Source: Pandoraea capi (GTDB taxonomy: Bacteria > Pseudomonadota > Gammaproteobacteria > Burkholderiales > Burkholderiaceae). From it: a DNA stretch of 64,000 nt. The notes below the pieces were generated by a model. That model was given only the letters and a program-made list of their open reading frames with translations. It did no database searches and was not told the DNA's origin. Positions within the stretch are counted from its first letter, which is position 1, and each line of letters opens with the position of its first letter. This document shows positions 58,831 through 64,000 of the stretch, one piece after another. Both the position numbers and the translations under genes were made by a program. The DNA lies in contig NZ_CABPRV010000005.1 of the NCBI RefSeq assembly GCF_902459735.1, positions 186,001-250,000 on the forward strand, given 5' to 3'.

Positions 58831-60189
58831 ATGGCTAACGATACCGGGCGCACCCTGATTTACGCCTCCCGAAAGCACAGCGACGGATTGCTGTCGTTCC
58901 TGGGAGAGCAAGGCTGGCAGGTTGTGCCGGCCAAGAGCGCCAGCGACGTCGGTCGCATTCTCAATCCGGGGGTCACCAGCGCAGCACTCATCGACCTGGC
59001 GAGCGGTTATAGCGACCGCGAGATGGGCGCGTTCGAGTCCTGCATGCAGCCGGCAACCGTCGGCTGGGTTGCCGCGACAAATCCCGAACAACTCACGACG
59101 ACGTCGATCCGACGGCTCATTCGTGACTATTGCTTCGACTACGTCAATGTCCCTTGTACCAACGATCAGCTCGCGCATTCGATCGGGCACGCATGGGGCA
59201 TGGCGTCGCTGTCGGAAGTGCCGATCATCACGCCGCAAGTCGGTGGCGATCAGGAGATGGTCGGCACATGCGAAGCGATGCAGCAGCTCTTTCGCACCAT
59301 CCGTAAAGTCGCCAATACCGACGCCCCGGTGTTCATTTCGGGCGAGTCGGGGACCGGCAAGGAACTGAGTGCCGTAGCGATTCACGAGCGCTCCTTGCGT
59401 GCCAAGGGGCCATTCGTCGCGATCAACTGCGGCGCCATTCCGCCACATCTGATGCAGTCCGAACTATTCGGCTACGAACGGGGCGCTTTTACGGGCGCGA
59501 ACGCACGTAAGGTCGGTCGCGTCGAGTCGGCGAACGGCGGCACGCTGTTCCTCGACGAAATCGGCGATCTGCCCATCGAGAGTCAGGCGAGCCTGCTGCG
59601 TTTCCTGCAGCAAGGGGCGATCGAGCGTCTCGGCGGTCACGAAGTGATTCCGGTCAATGTCCGAATCATCTCGGCAACGCACGTCGATCTGGAAACTGCC
59701 GTGAAAGAGGGACGTTTCCGCATGGATCTATTCCACCGTCTGTGCGTGCTTCGGGTGGATGAACCGCCGCTGCGCGCACGTGGCCAGGACATCGAGATCC
59801 TTGCGCATCATGTGCTGCAACGCTTCAAAGGCGACAACCATCGCAAGATCCGTGGCTTCACGCAATGCGCGGTTCAGGCGATGTATGAATATCACTGGCC
59901 GGGCAACGTGCGCGAGTTGATCAACCGTGTGCGCCGCGCCATCGTGATGGCCGATAGCCGCATGATTTCGGCCAAGGATCTTGACCTCCTGCCATGGGTG
60001 CCGACACTGGTGCGCACGCTCGAGGAAATTCGCGCGGAGGCCGAACGAACGGCCATCGAGCAGGCGTTGCTGCGCCACTGTCACCGTTTGACGGATGTGG
60101 CCGCAGAGTTGGGAATTTCGCGCATTACGCTGTACCGCCTCATGTGCCGGTACGGATTGCGCGGTGACGAATCGGGCGTGCCGGCCTGA
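58831..60189 (+). CDS. Sigma-54-dependent activator, VpsR-like
   Basis: A bacterial enhancer-binding protein of 452 residues. The N-terminal part (1-120, [20 protein letters not shown]) resembles the degenerate receiver of VpsR-like regulators rather than a phosphorylatable one; I do not see the usual Asp/Lys set. The AAA+ domain has Walker [14 protein letters not shown], the sigma-54 contact loop ERGAFTGAN and Walker [10 protein letters not shown]. The Fis-like HTH is [20 protein letters not shown]. Homologues in Vibrio and Burkholderia respond to c-di-GMP and switch on matrix genes. A terminator follows and a -24/-12 promoter lies 660 bp downstream. Confidence 0.92.
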   Translation: MANDTGRTLIYASRKHSDGLLSFLGEQGWQVVPAKSASDVGRILNPGVTSAALIDLASGYSDREMGAFESCMQPATVGWVAATNPEQLTTTSIRRLIRDYCFDYVNVPCTNDQLAHSIGHAWGMASLSEVPIITPQVGGDQEMVGTCEAMQQLFRTIRKVANTDAPVFISGESGTGKELSAVAIHERSLRAKGPFVAINCGAIPPHLMQSELFGYERGAFTGANARKVGRVESANGGTLFLDEIGDLPIESQASLLRFLQQGAIERLGGHEVIPVNVRIISATHVDLETAVKEGRFRMDLFHRLCVLRVDEPPLRARGQDIEILAHHVLQRFKGDNHRKIRGFTQCAVQAMYEYHWPGNVRELINRVRRAIVMADSRMISAKDLDLLPWVPTLVRTLEEIRAEAERTAIEQALLRHCHRLTDVAAELGISRITLYRLMCRYGLRGDESGVPA

Positions 60190-60210
60190 TATCTTCTGGC
60201 GAAGAGAGGG

Positions 60211-60248
60211 CGACCGTCCTGTGATGAGCAGGGCGGTCGTTTCTTTTT
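60211..60248 (+). terminator. Intrinsic terminator after the VpsR-like gene
   Basis: CGACCGTCCT (60211-60220) pairs with AGGGCGGTCG (60230-60239) with one T-G wobble, followed by TTTCTTTTT. Confidence 0.88.
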
Positions 60249-60766
60249 GGGGTCCTGAAGATTGCGCAGTTGATGTTTCTCCGAAGCGCTTCCCATCTGT
60301 GTGTGCAACGCGCATTTCTCCCTTCGATTTTCTCCCTGTCCTCGCGTTTCGCGACCCCTGCCATCGTCAATAACGACGGGCGATTCCGGCATTTTCTCTG
60401 CTGGTCGACGCCGCCGTCGCGTCGTACGCAATGCGTGGCCTCCCTCGTTGGAAGTGTTTCGAAAAGGCCCGCTGCCTTCGGCGCCGATTCGAAAAAATCG
60501 CAGGCAAGGGTTGTCCCGCACGCACATCAAAGATGAAACATCCGGGGCCTGTCGCGCCGTCGCGATCACTTCGCCCGAATGTGACTGCTCCATGTCGTAT
60601 TCGTCGATCGCTCTCAATCCGCCGCAAAAGTGTCATGCGAAACCCTTGCAAACAGGGCGTCTGCGACATGCGTCGCTACTGACGCCGATATCGTTCGCAG
60701 TTCGGAATGTTTGCGAAGTGCGTCGATGACGTGACAGCCGGGGACGGACCGGGCCCACGTATCAAT

Positions 60767-60783
60767 GCTGAAACGTTTTCAGC
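60767..60783 (+). promoter_or_regulatory. Candidate enhancer (upstream activator) site
   Basis: GCTGAAA-CGT-TTTCAGC is a perfect 7-bp inverted repeat, 67 bp upstream of the -24 element. This size and place suit a dimeric Fis-type activator such as the neighbouring VpsR-like protein. Binding is inferred, not shown. Confidence 0.55.
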
Positions 60784-60849
60784 GACCCGGCCGGATCCCC
60801 GTGTTGGTCGAAAAAATTTCCGTCAATGTTTTCAACCACTTAAGCCGGG

Positions 60850-60865
60850 TGGCACGGAAGTCGCT
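60850..60865 (+). promoter_or_regulatory. Sigma-54 (-24/-12) promoter
   Basis: TGGCACG (60850-60856), 4 bp, TCGCT (60861-60865). The invariant GG (60851-60852) and GC (60863-60864) are separated by exactly 10 bp, and only one base of the extended consensus differs. Transcription should start near 60876, 19 bp before the first gene and just before its ribosome site AAGGAGG. Confidence 0.85.
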
Positions 60866-60894
60866 TTATTGGTCCGGGCAAGGAGGACAAAGCG

Positions 60895-61461
60895 ATGCGA
60901 ATTCTCACCACCGAAATGCAGTACCGCGTACGACAAGGCGCAAGCGCTCTGAGCGCAGCCATCGTCGTGACGCTCGGACTGTGCGCCGCACCGGCACAGG
61001 CGCAGGACGTCTCGCGCGCCGCCTTCATGCAAGTGGCGATGCTCACCGGATCGATGGTGCCGGCCTCGTTCTCGACGCCGACGCTGCCGGCAGCGCAGAT
61101 CTCCGACGCCGATGTCGGTCTCGTGATGCCGACGGCCTCGGTCGCGCCGGTGAGCGACAGCGCGGCGGCACCGGCAGCGGAACAAACCCCGGTGGTCGCC
61201 GGTAACGACGACAGCCAGAGCGTTGGCGCTTCAGGAATGCCGCTTGCCGCAGCCCGAATCGACGACGAACAACTCGGAAGCCAGCGCGGCCGCAATTTGC
61301 AGGGCGCTGCGATGGTCAAGTCGCCTGGGATGGCGATCGCCAACGGCGTGACGTTGTGGGACGAACTGCCGGGTGGTATTGCCCCGACGCCGCGTCCGCA
61401 ACAACTGTCGAACGGCGTGGGCAACGTCCAGGTGACGCGTGTGACCTATACCACGCGGTGA
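60895..61461 (+). CDS. Secreted protein of unknown function, first gene of the sigma-54 operon
   Basis: A 188-residue exported protein. ATG 60895 follows AAGGAGG at 7 bp. The signal peptide runs ASALSAAIVVTLGLCAAPAQA. The mature part is Ala/Ser/Pro-rich and then has a distinct motif IDDEQLGSQRGRNLQG near residue 120, of a kind I recall in secreted proteins beside amyloid-like genes, and a C-terminal NGVGNVQVTRVTYTTR. It has no long repeats. Perhaps a chaperone or accessory factor; function unknown. The next gene starts 5 bp later. Confidence 0.8.
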   Translation: MRILTTEMQYRVRQGASALSAAIVVTLGLCAAPAQAQDVSRAAFMQVAMLTGSMVPASFSTPTLPAAQISDADVGLVMPTASVAPVSDSAAAPAAEQTPVVAGNDDSQSVGASGMPLAAARIDDEQLGSQRGRNLQGAAMVKSPGMAIANGVTLWDELPGGIAPTPRPQQLSNGVGNVQVTRVTYTTR

Positions 61462-61466
61462 TCGAC

Positions 61467-61973
61467 ATGACCCAATTCTCTCTCTCGCCTGCGGTCCTCG
61501 CCACGATGCTCGTGGCGCTGACCCCGGCCATGATCCCCGGTCAGGCGAAGGCCGAACCGGCGACGCCGGGCGATCTGGTGATCGAACGCAACATCGGCCC
61601 GCAGATCGCCTACCGCGGCCTGCCCCGTGAACAGAATCCGATCGGCATCGCCGTCCCGGCTTTCCCGACGGGGCCGTTCAATACGGCAATGGGCGCCGTC
61701 AGTCAGGTGACGGATGGTGAGCTCACGGGCCGCGCCAATGCCGGCCTCGTCACGAGTTCCGTGCAGTCGGGCATCAATCCGGTGATGGGCGTGCTGGTCG
61801 GTAACGCTCGCGGCGGCAACGGCCTGAACACCACTAACGGCGTCGGCGGCGGCTTTGGCGCAGGCGCCGGTGGCGGAGGCGGTATCGGCAGTATCGGCAC
61901 GCTCGTCCCGTCGGTCATCAACTCGGCGCTGGCGCCGCTCACGACGCTGGGTGCAGCAGGAGCCGCCAAATGA
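61467..61973 (+). CDS. Secreted Gly-rich protein of unknown function
   Basis: A 168-residue exported protein (signal MTQFSLSPAVLATMLVALTP to GQAKA). The mature N-terminus has PGDLVIERNIGPQIAYRGLP and QNPIGIAVPAFP, patterns that look family-specific; the C-terminal half is Gly-rich (GNARGGNGLNTTNGVGGGFG) and ends in a hydrophobic tail. It overlaps the next gene by 4 bp (ATGA), so translation is coupled. Possibly an outer-membrane-side accessory of the amyloid-like proteins; this is a guess from context. Confidence 0.8.
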   Translation: MTQFSLSPAVLATMLVALTPAMIPGQAKAEPATPGDLVIERNIGPQIAYRGLPREQNPIGIAVPAFPTGPFNTAMGAVSQVTDGELTGRANAGLVTSSVQSGINPVMGVLVGNARGGNGLNTTNGVGGGFGAGAGGGGGIGSIGTLVPSVINSALAPLTTLGAAGAAK

Positions 61974-62605
61974 GCGCAAATCGCAATGTGATGCGCGCCA
62001 TCGCGCTGGCTGCGGCAGTGGCTGCCGTCGCCGGAACGTGTCAGGCGCAAGACCTTTGGCTCGTGAGCGGTGAGCTCGCCGGCACGCACGCCACCGTCGA
62101 AAGCGGCGTGGCTGTGGGGGTATCGGGCGCACTGGGCGTGAATCAGGCCGCCGGTGTGAACAACGCTCAGGCCAACAGCGCGCTCATTGCCAATGGCGGC
62201 AGTGTGACGACCGGCATGTCGAGCACGAATCAACAGGCACTCGTCACGACGACGACGGGCGCCGCGAGCGCCGCAATTCAGGGCAACGCATTTTCAGGCA
62301 CCTCGGGGCTGACGCAAGTCAACCAGGCGAGCGGTGCCGGCAATCTTCAACGCAACGCGACCGTCATTGTGACTGGCGATGCGTCTGGAGTGGCGAGCGT
62401 ATCGGATACGGCACTATCCGCTGCGATCTCCAAGGGTGGCCCGGCTGGCCACCACAACCTCAACGATCAGTTCCGCACGGCGTCGATTTCCAGTGACGCC
62501 TTCCGTGGAGCCAGTGGAGTGTTGCAGGTGAACCAGTCGGCTGGGATAGGCAATGTAACCGCAAATGTTTTTGTGCTCCGTCCCCCGGCGGGCACATCTT
62601 TTTAA
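61970..62605 (+). CDS. Amyloid-like repeat protein (FapB/curlin-type), small subunit
   Basis: A 211-residue exported protein (signal ALAAAVAAVAGTCQA). Three imperfect repeats occur near residues 52-73, 110-133 and 180-203: SGALGVNQAAGVNNAQANSA, SGLTQVNQASGAGNLQRNAT and SGVLQVNQSAGIGNVTANVF. The conserved spacing of Asn, Gln and Gly in VNQxAGxxNxxxN recalls the beta-stacking repeats of Fap and curli subunits. Thr/Ser/Ala-rich linkers separate them. By size it could be the nucleator (FapB/CsgB role). No export partner is visible in the window. Confidence 0.75.
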   Translation: MSANRNVMRAIALAAAVAAVAGTCQAQDLWLVSGELAGTHATVESGVAVGVSGALGVNQAAGVNNAQANSALIANGGSVTTGMSSTNQQALVTTTTGAASAAIQGNAFSGTSGLTQVNQASGAGNLQRNATVIVTGDASGVASVSDTALSAAISKGGPAGHHNLNDQFRTASISSDAFRGASGVLQVNQSAGIGNVTANVFVLRPPAGTSF

Positions 62606-62635
62606 CTGGGTAACTCTCTCGTCAAGGAGATGGTC

Positions 62636-64000
62636 ATGAAAACGAAAGCAATTGCAGCGGCTGCACTGCTGGTAGCAACGGGTACCGCCATGGCGTCGCC
62701 CCATCACCAGCAATATAGCTTCTCGTTCATCGGCAACGAGACCAACGTTCTGAACCTGGTCGGTATTTTCGGTCTGATCGGGATTCGCGGCTGCGTCACG
62801 GTGGATAACACCGGCAACGCCGTCGTGCAGAACAACCAGAAGGTCGACGTGCATCACGTGAACCTGACGGGCCCGCTGCTCGGCTCCTATGTCACGGGGC
62901 ATGTGACGACGGGCGTCAATTCGAAGACCACCACGGTCTCGAACACGGGCGGCGCGTATCTGATCGGCGGCGCAACCACCACGTCGTATAACAACACGAC
63001 GTCGTGGGTGAATGCCGAGGCCAACGGCCACCTGAACACCAGCCAGTCGTTCCAGGCCGGTGCCGGGTATGTCGCAGGCCAGTCGAGCTCCGGTTCGGGC
63101 GGCTTCGTGACCGGTGGCGGGTATCAGTATTCCAACGTGGCAGCAGCCGGCGGCATCATCGGTGGCGGCATCATCCCGCTGCCGGGTGGCCTCGCACTGT
63201 ATGGCGGCTACATCGTTGGCAATGCCGGTGCCGGTCAAGGTTCCGCCTGGGGTGGCTACGCTTACGGCCAGCAGTCGCAAGCGGCCGGAGGCTTCCTCGC
63301 CGGTGGCTTCCTGAACACGCAGAAGAGCTTCGATGCCGCATTCCATGGTCTGTTCAACGCAGGTCAGGCTTCGGTCTCGAGCGAGTCGATCGCGGCGGGC
63401 GCACTGTGGGGCTTCTCGAACACCTACACGAAGGCCACCACGTGGCAGAAGGGCGCGCTCACGCTCCACGTCAATACGGCAACGTATCAGACGATGGGCG
63501 CAACGCTCGGCAACGGCGCGCTGGCTAACGCCAACGGCAACGTCGGTGTGAACGTGGCAGCAGGTGCCGATAACGCTCAGGCCAACAACGTCGCCATCGC
63601 CTCGCTCAACGCGCAGCCGGTGTATGCGTCGGCCCAGGTGTTCTCGAACCAGTCCTCGCAAGGCTCGGCCAAGATCTCGCAGTTCATGGTCAACGCCAGC
63701 GTGGGTGACGGTGCACTGGCAGGGGCGACCGGCAACGTCGGCGTGAACGTGGCTTCGGGTGTCGGCAACGTGCAGGGCAACAACCTGTCGGCGGCTGTCT
63801 CGCAAGGCGCGCATGGCTGGTACAAGGGCGGTGCTGCCAACTCGACGGCACAAACCGACCAGGTCGCAGGCATGAAGGCCTCGGGTGACTTCGTCGCCAA
63901 TGCAGCACTTGGCAACGGTGCCCTGCAATGGGCCAGCGGCAACGTGGGTGTGAACGTGGCAGCCGGTATCGGCAACGTTCAGGCCAACAGCCTCGCCATC
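62636..64000 (+). CDS. Large amyloid-like / adhesin repeat protein (truncated by window end)
   Basis: At least 455 residues; no stop is reached. AAGGAG is 6-7 bp before ATG 62636. Signal MKTKAIAAAALLVATGTAMA, then a Gly/Ser/Asn/Ala-rich body with GGYIVGNAGAGQGSAWGGYA. From residue 300 the motif GNVGVNVAAGADNAQANN recurs: at 301, 366 (GNVGVNVASGVGNVQGNN) and 435 (GNVGVNVAAGIGNVQANS), each after a GNGAL-like stretch, 65-69 residues apart. The same motif class is in the preceding gene, so the two probably copolymerise or share an exporter. Its likely role is the main fibre or adhesin; function is inferred. Confidence 0.78.
   Translation, partial: MKTKAIAAAALLVATGTAMASPHHQQYSFSFIGNETNVLNLVGIFGLIGIRGCVTVDNTGNAVVQNNQKVDVHHVNLTGPLLGSYVTGHVTTGVNSKTTTVSNTGGAYLIGGATTTSYNNTTSWVNAEANGHLNTSQSFQAGAGYVAGQSSSGSGGFVTGGGYQYSNVAAAGGIIGGGIIPLPGGLALYGGYIVGNAGAGQGSAWGGYAYGQQSQAAGGFLAGGFLNTQKSFDAAFHGLFNAGQASVSSESIAAGALWGFSNTYTKATTWQKGALTLHVNTATYQTMGATLGNGALANANGNVGVNVAAGADNAQANNVAIASLNAQPVYASAQVFSNQSSQGSAKISQFMVNASVGDGALAGATGNVGVNVASGVGNVQGNNLSAAVSQGAHGWYKGGAANSTAQTDQVAGMKASGDFVANAALGNGALQWASGNVGVNVAAGIGNVQANSLAI

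Larger units (their letters stand above)
60190..60894 (+). other. Long regulatory gap before the amyloid-like operon
   Basis: 705 bp with no supported gene. It holds the terminator of the activator gene, a central stretch of mixed composition, a 17-bp inverted repeat (60767-60783) and a -24/-12 promoter (60850-60865). The open frames that cross it lack ribosome sites and family resemblance. Confidence 0.8.

Noticed and set aside
60301-60729. Open frame of 142 codons in the gap before the amyloid-like operon
   Set aside because: No ribosome site, mixed composition and no recognisable motif; regulatory DNA is a better explanation.
62414-63928. Long open frame (504 codons) on the minus strand
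   Set aside because: It lies antisense to the two repeat proteins; the plus-strand genes have signal peptides, ribosome sites and coherent repeats, while this reading has His/Arg/Asp-rich composition typical of antisense frames in GC-rich DNA.

Overview
The window is about 64 kb of high-GC, gene-dense chromosome from a betaproteobacterium of the order Burkholderiales. Gene order and product details (trpF-trpB-DNA methyltransferase-trpA-accD-folC-dedD-cvpA-purF-metZ-hisC; dnaX-ybaB-recR beside a VpsR-like sigma-54 activator; MdfA-like, LpxO and Yej genes) fit Burkholderiaceae, most likely Pandoraea or a close relative. The genus is an inference from remembered synteny, not a database match. 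Almost all of the window is core metabolism and information processing. No transposase, phage gene, CRISPR array or rRNA is visible.

Layout. 1-12.2 kb is a collinear biosynthetic block: the end of the tryptophan pathway with an embedded orphan DNA methyltransferase, then accD, folC, a SPOR-domain division protein, cvpA, purF, and metZ-hisC behind a SAM-II-type riboswitch and terminator. 12.2-18.6 kb is more accessory: a frameshifted delta-60-repeat gene, a halovibrin-like lipoprotein, an MFS exporter whose ribosome binding site lies in a perfect hairpin, a phosphoethanolamine transferase, a CsaA-like tRNA-binding protein and an AraC regulator. 18.9-23.0 kb is the sulfonate operon ssuE-D-C-B-F with no ssuA. 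23.2-34.9 kb carries gltX, suhB, trmJ, cysE, lpxH, two cyclophilins, a TPR protein, cysS, an AlkA-type glycosylase with a histone-H1-like tail, and accA.

34.9-47.8 kb carries tilS, a 7-copy 41-bp minisatellite, lysC, tRNA-Ser(GCU), an FKBP, an MdfA-like exporter, lpxO and the peptide ABC importer yejABEF. 47.8-58.6 kb has an NlpC/P60 hydrolase, a patatin-like lipoprotein, a ferric-iron binding protein behind a Fur-like site, a TPR protein, rho, trxA, the 4.5S RNA gene, dnaX, ybaB and recR.

The most interesting part is 58.8-64.0 kb. A VpsR-like sigma-54 activator is followed by a 705-bp regulatory gap and then by at least four co-directional secreted-protein genes. The gap contains a near-perfect -24/-12 promoter (GG-N10-GC at 60850-60865), with a 17-bp inverted repeat about 70 bp upstream of it. 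The last two genes, one cut by the window end, share a Gly/Asn/Gln-rich motif (GVNxAAGxxNxQAN) spaced about 60-70 residues apart, like Fap and curli amyloid repeats. I read this as a sigma-54-controlled functional-amyloid or adhesin operon of a type not described as such to my knowledge. Any export genes would lie beyond the window.

Many putative promoters here are of the extended -10 type (TGnTATAAT-like): gltX, suhB, cysS, ffs and dnaX.
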